The notes under the pieces are model-generated. The model was given only the letters and a program-made list of their open reading frames with translations, was not told the origin of the DNA and ran no database searches. A stretch of DNA of 64,000 nt, from the NCBI GenBank assembly GCA_009777475.1, contig WRLU01000010.1:1-64000 (forward strand), in the 5' to 3' direction. Both the position numbers and the translations under genes were made by a program. This document shows positions 53,944-63,983 of this stretch, in pieces (within the stretch, counting starts at the first letter, position 1; each line of letters starts with the position of its first letter). This DNA is from Oscillospiraceae bacterium (GTDB lineage Bacteria > Bacillota > Clostridia > Oscillospirales > UBA929).

Positions 53944-56799
53944 TTATCGTACCGTTACCTTGGCAACCTTGGTTTTCGTTGTGGACTTTTTTATAGCGGC
54001 ACTGTTGTCGGTGTTGGTGACGATGCAATAGTAATACACCGAACCTTTTTTCTTTGTTGGGGGCGTGTAGCCGGGCTTGTTGGCCTTGCGGATTTTCTTA
54101 CCGCCCGAGTTCTTATTTCTCTTGCTGCTGTACCACTGGTAGCTGAGTTTTCCGGGGTTTGCTTTGGCGGCAACAGAAAGAGTATGCTTGGCATTCCGTT
54201 TCAGTCTTTTCTTTTTTGGATGCTTGCTGATTTTGGGTCTAGCGGCAGCGGCCCGCACCTGTGTCCAATTGGCCGTGACCGTTACAGTGTTTGCGGGCAT
54301 GGTAAATGTAGTCGTAGCGTTTGTGCGATTGGCAAGAGTCACGCCGCCGCGGTTGACTGTCCAGCCGTTGAACGTGTAACCGCTTCTGGTTCCCGCCCGG
54401 ATGGTCACTGTCGCTCCTTGCGCATAGTTCCTGGCACCAGAATTGGATGTGTGGCTGCCATTTACTGTAACGGCGCGAGTGCTTTGCTTGAATTTTGCCG
54501 TTACGGTTGTCGTACCTGCGGGCATGGTGAATGTGGTGCTTCTATTAGCTGTGTTTCCAAAACTCCCGCCATTTGAGGAAGTCCAGCCATCGAAAGTATA
54601 GCCCGTATTGGCAGTGGCCGTAAGAGAAATTCTTGTACCTTCGGTATACGACCCGCCTGTAGTATTGACCCTGCCGCCTGTCTGTGCCGTTACGATCAGG
54701 GCGTACTCGGTGGGTGCGGCGGCTGTGACGGGCGGGGTAAATTCCGAATAAACCGTGTTTCCGCCTGAGGTATGTGTTGACCGGATTTTATAAACATAGG
54801 TTTTGCCGGACTCAAGCTGGCTGTTGGTATAGCTGGATGAAGAAGAGCCGGTACTGTGGATAAGCTCGTCATTGCGATAAATTTCATATCCAGATGGCGC
54901 GGCCTGACGGAGATTGGCACCATAAACGGCCGCAGCCCGTTCCCATCTGAGAGTAACGCTTTTTGCGTTGGACGAAAGCGTGGCGGAAGCATTTGTGGGT
55001 GCGGCAACCGATACCGGCAGCAGGGTAAACATAGTTTTCGTGCCGGTACTTGAGATATTCGCCGTTGAACCGATCCTACGTACAATGGCTTTTACGCTAT
55101 ATTCATAGCTTCGCCCAACTTCAAGATTGGCATATGAATCTGTACGGCCAGGTGCGGAATTGGAAGCACTTACAGTTCCAAGCAGCGTGTCGCTGCGATA
55201 CACCTCATATGATTGCAGTGCCAAATCATCGGGCAACTCTGTAAGTGCGTCCCATGATATGGCAACATTGCTTGCCCCATGTTCAACCTTGAGATTCCGC
55301 ACATCGGGCACTTGAATATCCTGGAATGGATACCGTGTATCCTTGGCAGCGGTATAGTTAACCGTGGCATCTGTGCCGCTATAGTTGTAATTGACCGCGA
55401 ACACAGCAAACTCATTGCCTTGGCCGACGGGGATGGTCATCTCCTGACCGGGGATAAGCTCGGTATATGTCCGGCCTGATGTTTCGCCAAAGCCCGAAAA
55501 CGGTTTGTTGGGATAGACTGCATAAAAACGCGATTTAGCATCGGTGTCGGTCAGCGTCATTTTGATAACATTCATATCAACAGGAAGCCTTGTGCCTTTG
55601 TGCGGGCGGACAAAATACTGCGGCATATATGGTGCTTGCAGATAAGAGAAATAGAAAGATTTCCCCGGTTCCAGCACAGGCTGGCCATACAGGTCGATCA
55701 GGCTCCATGAATTAAAGTTCACGTTTTTGATATACGGTCCCTGCTTCAAAGGGTCGGCCACATAGGTATCCAGCGCGAACTGGTTAAAAAGCTTGTTAAA
55801 ATTATCAAAGGTCGCGGAAGGTTCTGCCGCGCCTACAAAGTGGTCGCCCATTGCGATAAGAGAATCATTCCAATTGGACGTATTGCTTGCAGGGACACCA
55901 CGCGGGTCGGACAAGAGATTATAGATATTCCCGCCATGATTGTAATAGGTGAGTCCAAGCAGGACAGCCGCACCGTAGTTCGCATTTAAGAATACACTCT
56001 GACTGGTCTGCCAGCTCAAAAAACTATTATTGGGCAGGAATTGGCTGGTAAAGAACGACTGGAGCTTGCCTGTGCCGAATTGGTTATGATACAGATACCC
56101 GGCCAGCTCTGCGAAGGCTTCCTCCACAATGACATACTTCTGGTTTGTGCCGGGCATACCTGTCTGCCTGTGCGTGTAAACATGGGAAAAAGATACAAGA
56201 TGTGCATATTCGTGCATAACGGTTTGGTAAAAGCCATTGGGGTCATTTTTGAATTTTCCATATCCTTGATTTGGCGCGATGTCCACATGGATCATGGCAG
56301 CCTTGTTGGTATTTGTAAAATCAGCGGCATTGAATATACCCGATACATAGCCGCCGACTGTACTGCCTGCCTCTTTGCCGTCATCCCCAATGTCACACAG
56401 AAGGATGATAATCTTGCCGTTGCCGTTCAAATCGTAAGGTTGGCCATAATAAGCAGGAAGCCCCGGCGTGGAAATAAGGGAGTACATTTTCTCGAACTCC
56501 GCCGCGATACCCTTCGCAATGGCGTTCTCTGCCGTGCCGTTGGGATAAAAGTCTTTGTAAGAGGACAGCTTATCGCTTTTGACAACATAGACCAGTGCGT
56601 GATTGCTCTGTGCGGCCAGCACAGCATCTTCCTCTATTATAAAAAAACTTCCCGGAATTCCGAATCTCCGCTCCGAGCCGATTGCGGGATCGCTTTCCGC
56701 AGCAAAGGCCGCCGCCGGGCATATCAACGAGGTTGCCGACAGGAGCATAACGGCTATCAAGATAATACAGACTGCTTTCGTTGTACGCTGCTTTTTCAT
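53944..56799 (-). CDS. Large secreted metallopeptidase with FnIII and InlB-type repeats
   Basis: A 951-residue exported zinc peptidase. ATG 56799 follows GGGAGG; signal peptide ends AAAFA. HEYAHLVSFSH near residue 196 is the zinc-binding HExxH, and the third ligand is likely a Glu in IVEEAFAELAG, a gluzincin pattern recalling M30 hyicolysin-like enzymes. Two fibronectin type III domains follow (about 500-600 and 615-700), then two InlB/Flg_new repeats (YTFDGWTSSNGG ... YTFNGWTVNRGG) near 720-840, and a basic C-terminal Ig-like domain. This protein lacks the CTM. It probably degrades proteins outside the cell. Confidence 0.8.
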   Translation of the reverse strand: MKKQRTTKAVCIILIAVMLLSATSLICPAAAFAAESDPAIGSERRFGIPGSFFIIEEDAVLAAQSNHALVYVVKSDKLSSYKDFYPNGTAENAIAKGIAAEFEKMYSLISTPGLPAYYGQPYDLNGNGKIIILLCDIGDDGKEAGSTVGGYVSGIFNAADFTNTNKAAMIHVDIAPNQGYGKFKNDPNGFYQTVMHEYAHLVSFSHVYTHRQTGMPGTNQKYVIVEEAFAELAGYLYHNQFGTGKLQSFFTSQFLPNNSFLSWQTSQSVFLNANYGAAVLLGLTYYNHGGNIYNLLSDPRGVPASNTSNWNDSLIAMGDHFVGAAEPSATFDNFNKLFNQFALDTYVADPLKQGPYIKNVNFNSWSLIDLYGQPVLEPGKSFYFSYLQAPYMPQYFVRPHKGTRLPVDMNVIKMTLTDTDAKSRFYAVYPNKPFSGFGETSGRTYTELIPGQEMTIPVGQGNEFAVFAVNYNYSGTDATVNYTAAKDTRYPFQDIQVPDVRNLKVEHGASNVAISWDALTELPDDLALQSYEVYRSDTLLGTVSASNSAPGRTDSYANLEVGRSYEYSVKAIVRRIGSTANISSTGTKTMFTLLPVSVAAPTNASATLSSNAKSVTLRWERAAAVYGANLRQAAPSGYEIYRNDELIHSTGSSSSSYTNSQLESGKTYVYKIRSTHTSGGNTVYSEFTPPVTAAAPTEYALIVTAQTGGRVNTTGGSYTEGTRISLTATANTGYTFDGWTSSNGGSFGNTANRSTTFTMPAGTTTVTAKFKQSTRAVTVNGSHTSNSGARNYAQGATVTIRAGTRSGYTFNGWTVNRGGVTLANRTNATTTFTMPANTVTVTANWTQVRAAAARPKISKHPKKKRLKRNAKHTLSVAAKANPGKLSYQWYSSKRNKNSGGKKIRKANKPGYTPPTKKKGSVYYYCIVTNTDNSAAIKKSTTKTKVAKVTVR

Positions 56800-56847
56800 A
56801 AATAATTGCCTCCCATGTTTCTGAAATATGTTATGAGCTTTACACAT

Positions 56848-57154
56848 GGTTAGTATATCACTTTTGCTGTTTTTGTCAAATAAAAAGGTTGGCTTGCTCC
56901 TTTTTCAATCGACCGCCACGCCCGAATCAGTTGTGCTTGCCGGGGTGGACGTGAAAAATGGGGAAACTCAAAACAAGATAGAGTATTGCAATATACTGCC
57001 TCTTGTGGTATTATAACACGGTCAGCAGTCTAAAATCAATAAAAAAATTTTTCAGGCGATAAATATTAAAGTCCGCCGGACTTTCCTCCGATAATATGTA
57101 TATAGGGGGAAATCACACCGTAACGGCGCGAGAAAACAGGGAGGATGAAATATT
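56848..57154 (+). promoter_or_regulatory. Divergent intergenic region with the promoter of the second GLUG protein
   Basis: TTGCAA (56986-56991), 17-base spacer and TATTAT (57009-57014) form a promoter for the + strand gene. A perfect 8-base palindrome AAAGTCCG-C-CGGACTTT (57068-57084) lies in its leader, a candidate operator or hairpin. Nothing else is recognised in these 300 bases. Confidence 0.55.
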
Positions 57155-59473
57155 ATGAAAAGACATATGTCTTTGGCGATCTCAGTTATTATGCTTATAG
57201 GGTTAATGAATTCACCTGGTATTTTTTCCGGCTTATCCAGCGGGGTTGCCGAGATCCGGACACCGCAGGATTTGTGGGATGTACGCTACAATCTATCGGG
57301 CAGCTATAAGTTGATGAATGACATAAATTTGTCATCCTTCAACGGCGGAAACTGGGAACCCATTGGAATTGCTTCCACTAATACAGCAACATCTTTTTCC
57401 GGCACGTTTGACGGTCAGGGGTTTGTGGTTCGCAACCTCACTGTCATAGGAAGCTTTCAACACGCCGGTTTGTTTGGTCACATCAGAAATGCCACTATTA
57501 AAAATGTAGGCCTTGAGGGTGTGCAGATCCACATACTTACATCAGGTGAGTGTGCCTCCGGCGGCATAGCTGGCTACAGTGCCGGAACAAGTACTATCAG
57601 CAACTGCTACAATGCCGCACCGATTTCTTTTGTAGAGGCTTCATCTGAAACCGCCTCTGCCCATGCAGGCGGGATTGTCGGCTATGTTATGGCAGCCACC
57701 GCTATCAGCAATTGTTATAACAAGGCAGGTGTAGTTGCTAGAACCAATGGTAACTTTGATTATGCATATGCCAATGCAGGAGGCATTTTGGGATATAAAG
57801 CCAGCACAGGGAGTATTGTAAACTGTTACAGCACCGGCTTTGTAGAATCAGCAGCTTCATTCGCGCTTGCCAATTCCCGTGCAGGAGGAATTTGCGGATA
57901 CGCACTCCTTAGCACCTCAGGAATAATAAACAACGCTTACTGGAACATAGACAGCATACAAGAGGTAAGCTATTCTTCTCAAAACCCCAAAAAGGCCATC
58001 GGGCATATACTCGGCACAGGAACAAACAACTCCCCTTCTCGTACTACAGCACAGATGAAGCTCGAATCAGGCTTCAGCGGGTTTAACTTCACCAATATCT
58101 GGAGCATTGTATCGTCTTCAAATGAAGGTTATCCCATTCTTCAAAAGCCTGTCATTGTTACGCCTACTCCAACACCTACGCCTACACCCACACCTACTCC
58201 AACGCCTACACCTACAGAGGAACCTACTCCCACCCCTGAGCCTACTGAGGAGCCAACTCCTACGCCCACTCCAACGCCTACACCCACAGAAGAACCTACT
58301 CCCACTCCCGAACCCACTGAGGAACCCACGGTTGAGCCTACGCCTACTGAGGAGCCAACTCCTACGCCCACTCCAACGCCTACACCCACAGAAGAGCCTA
58401 CTCCCGAACCCACTGAGGAACCCACGGTTGAGCCTACGCCTACTGAGGAGCCAACTCCGGAGTCCACCATTGATCCGGAAGAGACCCCCACTCCAACACC
58501 CGATATTTGCTGTATTGATTACAGTCGGGATAACGACTTAATAATCCCGGCAAGGTATTTCATCAATGATGCACCAGGCGGCAATGTCCCGGGAATTGGG
58601 CTTAACATAACACAGGAAACGCTCTTCTCACCTAAAGAAAGCTACATTGTTAAATCATATAACACAGGTAAGGGTTGGAAGCAAGTAAGTGCTAAAAAGT
58701 CATTTGATTCCGATAATTACAAGGCACTGAGCAAGCTGATCAGCTCAGGCTGGCCATTGGGAGGGGCAAAAGCAAAAACAACCGGATTGCTGCTGTCCGA
58801 CCAGCCGCTTACCAAAGCCAAGACTCCGCCTGCTGATGCCCTTGTCCTATGGTTCCCGCCTGTTGAAAAACGCCCAACTCCCGACAAAATGCAGATAAAT
58901 TATTTTCTCAGACAATCCGAACCTAGCGAGTGGAGCTCCTATGACGACCCATTCACCGGCCGCTGGGTAATAACTCTCAAAAATGATGCTGAAAAACCTC
59001 TTACTAATGAGATATTAGTGGGAAAAGCTAAGCAGATATTGGGCAAGCCTGATAAGGATATCGATTCCTTTGGTTACGGCAGCTTCAAGCTTCAAGATGG
59101 TGATACACCTGGAATTTGCCTCAGACCGTTGTTTGTGAACGGTACAAAGGAAAAGGTGGAGAAATTCATTTTTTTCTACAAAACCGTGCCCATGCTGAAA
59201 AGGGATGCAGACACAAACGAAATCATTGGCTGTGTACCATCAAGCAAGCCTAAAAAAGTCAGAATCAGCGGTTTGATAAAGAGAGCTAATTATGTGCCGA
59301 AAAAAGACGGAACAATCAAGCCCAAAGCAGATACCTTCGTAAGCGTAAGCGGGGGTATTCCAGAGGCATTGATAAAGGGAGCACCATGGGAGGCTGTAAC
59401 AGGTCAAACGCTAATCTGGCAAGGAGCAAAGCCCAACGGCAAGAAGGCACCAAGCGCAAGGCAAAAGCTGTAG
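57155..59473 (+). CDS. Second secreted GLUG-repeat protein with PT-rich linker and CTM
   Basis: A 772-residue exported protein of the same plan as the one at 51.4 kb. Signal peptide at 1-30. Residues 30-320 hold GLUG-type repeats ([53 protein letters not shown]). The linker is a ~115-residue PT-rich array with near-identical DNA units (58150-58500). The CTM begins [13 protein letters not shown] and includes [47 protein letters not shown] and the final [20 protein letters not shown] precedes ATG 57155. It differs from its relative in lacking FGRFY exactly. Confidence 0.82.
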   Translation: MKRHMSLAISVIMLIGLMNSPGIFSGLSSGVAEIRTPQDLWDVRYNLSGSYKLMNDINLSSFNGGNWEPIGIASTNTATSFSGTFDGQGFVVRNLTVIGSFQHAGLFGHIRNATIKNVGLEGVQIHILTSGECASGGIAGYSAGTSTISNCYNAAPISFVEASSETASAHAGGIVGYVMAATAISNCYNKAGVVARTNGNFDYAYANAGGILGYKASTGSIVNCYSTGFVESAASFALANSRAGGICGYALLSTSGIINNAYWNIDSIQEVSYSSQNPKKAIGHILGTGTNNSPSRTTAQMKLESGFSGFNFTNIWSIVSSSNEGYPILQKPVIVTPTPTPTPTPTPTPTPTPTEEPTPTPEPTEEPTPTPTPTPTPTEEPTPTPEPTEEPTVEPTPTEEPTPTPTPTPTPTEEPTPEPTEEPTVEPTPTEEPTPESTIDPEETPTPTPDICCIDYSRDNDLIIPARYFINDAPGGNVPGIGLNITQETLFSPKESYIVKSYNTGKGWKQVSAKKSFDSDNYKALSKLISSGWPLGGAKAKTTGLLLSDQPLTKAKTPPADALVLWFPPVEKRPTPDKMQINYFLRQSEPSEWSSYDDPFTGRWVITLKNDAEKPLTNEILVGKAKQILGKPDKDIDSFGYGSFKLQDGDTPGICLRPLFVNGTKEKVEKFIFFYKTVPMLKRDADTNEIIGCVPSSKPKKVRISGLIKRANYVPKKDGTIKPKADTFVSVSGGIPEALIKGAPWEAVTGQTLIWQGAKPNGKKAPSARQKL

Positions 59474-59530
59474 CACCTTCCGGAAAACCGGTCACCCAAC
59501 GTATCCCTTGCAGAAGCAGATACTGGGAAA

Positions 59531-60121
59531 TTAAATCATATCTCTCACTCTAAACTCAACGCCTAAGCTATCGGCAATTTCCTTGCATCGGTCAAGACTC
59601 TGCCGTGGCAATACATTCACAGCGGTAAGTATGACGGAGGTATATGCGGAGGCTTCCCTTGCAAAATTCAGCATGGCACTCCATGCCGCAGAACCGAAGC
59701 CCGGTCGTGTTAAGCGCAGATATTCGCTTTCATTGTCAGCGTTGAGGCTTACCGAAACCGAATCTACAGCGGCAAGCTTGCTCACGGCAAAATCGGGGTC
59801 AATCAGCTTTACAAGACCGTTTGTGTTAATTCGCAATGGCAAAGCGCATTGTTGTCTGATATAGCCGCACACCTCCATGACTAAACCAGCCCTCTCCATA
59901 GGCTCACCGTATCCACAAAAAACGATTTCCGTTATACCGCAGAGACCGCATTCTGAGAATGCGGTTTTAATTTCCTGTAAATCTGGTTCTCTTTCAAGCC
60001 ACAGGCTTTCAGCACTCCCAACGCCGTCACGCTTCGAGCGTACACAAAACAAACAGTTGCAAGGACAGGCGTTAGTTAGGTTTATAAACAGCTTATCGCC
60101 AAGAGTGTAAAAAATAGTCAT
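59531..60121 (-). CDS. Radical SAM protein (TatD-associated type)
   Basis: A 196-residue radical SAM enzyme. The cluster-binding CPCNCLFCVR motif is near residue 19, followed by the SAM-binding VFCGYGEPMERAGLV and a strand with INTNGLV. Short radical SAM proteins of this kind are often found beside tatD. No such neighbour is here; a tRNA-Leu lies upstream. ATG 60121 has AAGGCGGG before it. The reaction is unknown. Confidence 0.8.
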   Translation of the reverse strand: MTIFYTLGDKLFINLTNACPCNCLFCVRSKRDGVGSAESLWLEREPDLQEIKTAFSECGLCGITEIVFCGYGEPMERAGLVMEVCGYIRQQCALPLRINTNGLVKLIDPDFAVSKLAAVDSVSVSLNADNESEYLRLTRPGFGSAAWSAMLNFAREASAYTSVILTAVNVLPRQSLDRCKEIADSLGVEFRVRDMI

Positions 60122-60244
60122 CAATATAACCCGCCTTTTTGCGAAAGCACCTGCGAGGCCATGAAATTTGGGTGACTCCCGCTATTTTTTTTTAGTTTTC
60201 TGATATGACTGGTTCTGGAGCAACGGAGCCTGAATCCATAAGGC

Positions 60245-60301
60245 AATGCCAAGCCCCCAACAAAAAAATTCTTGAAAATTTCTTGCTGGGGGCTTGGCAT
60301 T
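60245..60301. terminator. Large hairpin next to tRNA-Leu
   Basis: AATGCCAAGCCCCCA (60245-60259) pairs with its complement at 60287-60301 across a loop with long A and T runs. It lies downstream of the minus-strand tRNA and can terminate its transcript. Confidence 0.6.
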
Positions 60302-60305
60302 AGGT

Positions 60306-60395
60306 TGGTGCGAAAGGCGGGACTTGAACCCGCACAACCAGTATTAGGTCACCAGATCCTTAGTCTGGCGCGTCTGCCAGTTCCGCCACTTTCGC
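60306..60395 (-). tRNA. tRNA-Leu (anticodon AAG)
   Basis: The minus strand gives a class II tRNA with a long variable arm: acceptor GCGAAAG/CTTTCGC, anticodon stem CCAGA/TCTGG with loop CTAAGGA (anticodon AAG, reading CTT), and T-loop TTCAAGT. CCA is encoded. Leu-AAG is uncommon in bacteria but occurs in Firmicutes. Confidence 0.9.
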
Positions 60396-60552
60396 CCCTC
60401 AACAGCCTAAGTATATAGCAGGCTTTTAGTTTTGTCAACAGTAATTTTCTTTTAAGTTTTCCTCAAAACTCACGTAGCCGCCAACCATAGCGAAAACTAT
60501 AGCCTGCCTATATCGTACAGGCGGGAGCACTTGACAATATATCCCTGAGGAA

Positions 60553-60633
60553 ATGTATGTCAGCGAAGAACAAACCCTTGTTGTCTTAGGCAAAACCACC
60601 GATGGTAAGGAGGATAAAACACAAAAATATTGA
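60553..60633 (+). CDS. Very short ORF, doubtful
   Basis: 26 codons starting at ATG 60553, with CTGAGGAA as a modest ribosome binding site; residues include SEEQTLVVLGKTTDGKED. It may be the tail of a lost gene. Convergent with the XRE regulator. Confidence 0.2.
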   Translation: MYVSEEQTLVVLGKTTDGKEDKTQKY

Positions 60634-60640
60634 ATCCACC

Positions 60641-60889
60641 CTATTCAAAATCAAGTAGGATTTTGGGTTCTACATCTAAAGCACGAGCGATTCTATACAA
60701 AGCCATCAGCGATAAACCGTAAACGTGGGGCGATTCAATATGTCCGATTGTTGCGGTTGCCAATCCTGCTTTTTCTGCAAGCTGCTCTTGTGATAAGTCC
60801 CTTTTCTTGCGGACAAATTGAATTTTGAACCCGATATTTTTCAAAAATTGCTGTTCGTTTGCTTCAAGACTCTTTGGATTAACAGGCAA
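60641..60889 (-). CDS. XRE-family helix-turn-helix regulator
   Basis: An 82-residue Cro/CI-type repressor: IGFKIQFVRKKRDLSQEQLA, then EKAGLATATIGHIESPHVYG is the helix-turn-helix, and IARALDVEPKILLDF ends the domain. It has no additional domain. The start is TTG 60889 with GAGAGG at proper spacing. It is divergent from the CTM subtilase gene, so it may control it. Confidence 0.8.
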   Translation of the reverse strand: MPVNPKSLEANEQQFLKNIGFKIQFVRKKRDLSQEQLAEKAGLATATIGHIESPHVYGLSLMALYRIARALDVEPKILLDFE

Positions 60890-60938
60890 TGGAAACGCAT
60901 CCTCTCTACATTTTTAATAATTCTATCAATATAGGGGT

Positions 60939-60967
60939 TGATGTTTAATAAAGCATAGGGTATAATT
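60939..60967 (+). promoter_or_regulatory. Promoter upstream of the CTM subtilase
   Basis: TTGATG (60939-60944), 17-base spacer, TATAAT (60962-60967). The transcript would have a ~270-base leader; a second weak -10 (TATAAC at 61213) is too close to the gene to be the main start. Nothing else is recognised between 60890 and 61235. Confidence 0.5.
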
Positions 60968-61235
60968 TATGAAGCACAGGGTATGTTAGGCGATTTTGAT
61001 GGATGTAATGGGGCGAAAATTTGGGGACGGAATCCCTTGAGTATAAGAATATCCTATGCCCCCCCAATAATTTCCCAATCCCAATCTTGTAATTCATTCT
61101 CTCCTATGATATAATCTACCATGACAGTTCGGCAGAGAGTGGACAGTCTGAACGCAAAAACCCTGCCCCCGCTCTCTACCGGGTATATCGGGCAAATTGT
61201 TCGTGTATCAAATATAACACTAGGAGGTACAAAAA

Positions 61236-63965
61236 ATGTTTGTACAAAAGGGTAAAAGGTCGATTTCTTTCCTGTGCTGCTTGGCACTGCTGTTGTCGTT
61301 GGTATCGGGGATTCCCCCTGCCATGGCTGAACCCACCGTGCCGAAAATCACCGCTGAACTGCAAGCGGAATTGGACGGGTTGGGGGATGGTGATACTGTC
61401 AAAATCCATATTTGGATTGAAGGTATCGACCGTGACGAAATCCAAGAGGAAGTCAAGGACGAACTTGGTTTCGATGGACTCATGCTTGAGCGAGAAGGTA
61501 TTGCTGTGATGGATGAATTGTTCACAGAAGGACCGGATGTGCCGGAAGACCTTTATTGGAATCATGTTCTGAATACTGGAGAACATAGAGTACTTACCAA
61601 GAAGGTTTCCGACTACATATCAGTCGAACGAAAAATCGCCCGGCAAAAATATGGCGAGTTGCACCAAGACTTTGAAGCCACTCATCTTGAGGATGCCCTG
61701 ATAGACTTCCAGTGCAATTATACTCCCATGATTATCTGCCGAGTCAGTAAGGCAGAGGTGTATACGCTCGAAGATGTCCCGGAGGTTGTATCGTTAGAAT
61801 TGTATGTGGAAACTGAAGATGAAGACGAGGGTGACTTGGAAATCAGCCTGCCCAGCATTGATGCGATTTATCCGAGAGATGAGCTCGGACTGGATGGCGG
61901 TGCCCGTGATGGAGCTCCTGCCGTTGTTGTCGGGATATTTGAGTCTCATTGGGTGCGAACGGATATTGAATCATTAAGTCATCATGCAAAAATCGACCGG
62001 CCCGGAAAGGACGGACCTATAAATTACGGTGACCACCCCTCTTTAGTTGCAAAAATCATTGCAGGGAAGGATGGATTAGTACCAAATGCAAGGCTGGTAA
62101 GTGCCAAAGCGGAGAGTTCCGATTTTTACAAAGGCATAAACACCTTGATAGAGAACGGTGTCAATGTTATCAATGTAAGCTGGGGGTTGGGCAACTCGGG
62201 GAATTATACCGCCAGAGCCAAGTGGGTTGACAGCATCATAAATGAGAACGGTGTAAGCTTTGTAAAATCTGCGGGGAATGTTGGCAACGGAAGAATCAGC
62301 GACCCAGGTATGGCGTATAATGGTATAACGGTTGGTTCGATAACCGACAAAGGCACTCTGCGCCTGAATGATGACGAATATTCCTCTTATTCAAGCTATG
62401 TGAATCTGTCGGGGTTTGCCTCCAAGCCGGATGTGCTTGCACCCGGAGAAGGCTTCATTTTGCCGGAGGGAAATGATTCTGCATACAGGCGTGGGGTAAA
62501 CGGTACCAGCTTTTCGGCTCCCCATGTTACAGGGGTTATCGCCCAGATGATGACAATAAACCCCTTGGTTCGGATGCGCCCAGACACCGTTAAGGCGGCA
62601 CTCATGGCTACCTGTAACAGAAAGGTTCCCACCACTCCCGCTGAAGCAATGTCGTCAATAACAAACAGGCAAGGTGCAGGTGTTGTAAATGCCCGGAGAG
62701 CGTGTTATGCGGTGGCTACCGGCGTACTGTCCTCAGTGGAGGCGGGTGTATTCTATAGCGACACAACTGAAGCCATAAGCAACCAAGAGGAAATAACTGC
62801 TGTTTTGATCCCTGATTTACCCGCAGTGATTACATTGTCTTGGCTTATGAAGCATACGTCAGGTGGTTTCTTTCCCGTTGACAACCCAGCGTTAGCTCTT
62901 ACCGACCTAGATTTGGAAGTTTATGACAGCGAAGGTGTATTGGTAGGGCATTCCCATTCTCGCACTAACAATGCAGAGTATGTGAGATTTACTCCGAAAT
63001 CAGATCTTCCGTACACAATCAAGGTAATACCTCATTCGGGCGATGATACCATAGAGAAATTCTCTGTGGCTTGGAGCAGTCACGAGATACCGGAATGGGG
63101 CATTGATTACGAAAATATAAACAGAATCCGTGTTCCTGGTATCTCTGATATTTCTGACGATGACAGCAGGAAATTTTGGATTGACCTTCAGGATGAAGCT
63201 CTGATTCTGCCCGAGGGGTTTGTGCCTACAAGCTTCAGTGTGAAGAGCGGAAAATGGAAAACAATAAAAAACACAGACATCACCAACTCCAAGCATCCTC
63301 TCAGTACAACAAAATTCCCAAAACTGCTCAATAAGGAGTTGTCACTTGTTATCTCCAACGGCATGGAAACGGTGACATTTGACCAGGTGAAAAAACGGCC
63401 TAAGCTAGATAAATTCAAGATCAATTATGAAGCTGCCGCAGACAAGACCGGAGTTACAACCGGATGTTGGGTTTTAACGAATACCATCAATCCATTAATC
63501 GATGAAACCAAGGCCAAGCTTCAGGTTGGTGCAGCTAAGGGCAAAACCGTTGACCCGGATACAGGCTTCGGGAGGTTCTATCCCGGATTAACCTCCGGCA
63601 TACCGATAAGACCGCTTGAGGATGGCACAAAGACAGTCTATTTCATCAGAACTGCACCTACAGATACAGGCGGCTATACCCCTGCAAGCAAACCCAAAAA
63701 AATCTCTGCAAAAAACGAGCAGAAGCCAACCAAGTATAAGAAGGATAAGCCGATTAAGCTCAAGGAAGGCGATTACATATATGCGGGGAATCTTGCTAAT
63801 CTCGGTGCAGATGCTATTCCCGCACTATCAAGCTTATCGCCGAGGACTTTGATGGTTGCCAGAGGAAAGATAACTGTTTCAATTACCGGCATATCCGAGC
63901 CGATTTATATCTGGAAAGGGGCTACTGCCAAGAAACCAGTATCACAAAAACAAATTTTAGAATAA
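61236..63965 (+). CDS. Secreted S8 subtilase-like protein with CTM
   Basis: A 909-residue exported protein; signal peptide ends PPAMA. Residues 35-200 form an uncharacterised acidic N-terminal region. The subtilase domain (about 205-500) has the serine motif NGTSFSAPHVTGVIA (S425), oxyanion Asn in SAGNVGNG, and the histidine segment GDHPSLVAKIIAG (H267). At the catalytic Asp position the frame reads GIFESHW, so Glu 236 seems to replace Asp. The CTM (about 615-909) contains IDYENINRIRVP, KRPKLDKFKINY, FGRFYPG, GIPIRPLE, YTPASKPKK and the closing IWKGATAKKPVSQKQ. AGGAGG precedes ATG 61236. Confidence 0.82.
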   Translation: MFVQKGKRSISFLCCLALLLSLVSGIPPAMAEPTVPKITAELQAELDGLGDGDTVKIHIWIEGIDRDEIQEEVKDELGFDGLMLEREGIAVMDELFTEGPDVPEDLYWNHVLNTGEHRVLTKKVSDYISVERKIARQKYGELHQDFEATHLEDALIDFQCNYTPMIICRVSKAEVYTLEDVPEVVSLELYVETEDEDEGDLEISLPSIDAIYPRDELGLDGGARDGAPAVVVGIFESHWVRTDIESLSHHAKIDRPGKDGPINYGDHPSLVAKIIAGKDGLVPNARLVSAKAESSDFYKGINTLIENGVNVINVSWGLGNSGNYTARAKWVDSIINENGVSFVKSAGNVGNGRISDPGMAYNGITVGSITDKGTLRLNDDEYSSYSSYVNLSGFASKPDVLAPGEGFILPEGNDSAYRRGVNGTSFSAPHVTGVIAQMMTINPLVRMRPDTVKAALMATCNRKVPTTPAEAMSSITNRQGAGVVNARRACYAVATGVLSSVEAGVFYSDTTEAISNQEEITAVLIPDLPAVITLSWLMKHTSGGFFPVDNPALALTDLDLEVYDSEGVLVGHSHSRTNNAEYVRFTPKSDLPYTIKVIPHSGDDTIEKFSVAWSSHEIPEWGIDYENINRIRVPGISDISDDDSRKFWIDLQDEALILPEGFVPTSFSVKSGKWKTIKNTDITNSKHPLSTTKFPKLLNKELSLVISNGMETVTFDQVKKRPKLDKFKINYEAAADKTGVTTGCWVLTNTINPLIDETKAKLQVGAAKGKTVDPDTGFGRFYPGLTSGIPIRPLEDGTKTVYFIRTAPTDTGGYTPASKPKKISAKNEQKPTKYKKDKPIKLKEGDYIYAGNLANLGADAIPALSSLSPRTLMVARGKITVSITGISEPIYIWKGATAKKPVSQKQILE

Positions 63966-63983
63966 CTTAGGGAGGGCAGCCGT

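Noticed and set aside
58141-58491. Gly-Val-Ser repeat ORF opposite the PT-rich linker of the 57.2 kb gene
   Set aside because: Same artefact: antisense of a repetitive coding strand.
59531-60121. Radical SAM gene as queE (7-carboxy-7-deazaguanine synthase)
   Set aside because: The cluster motif is CxxxCxxC without the queE-specific insertion, and no other queuosine genes are nearby.
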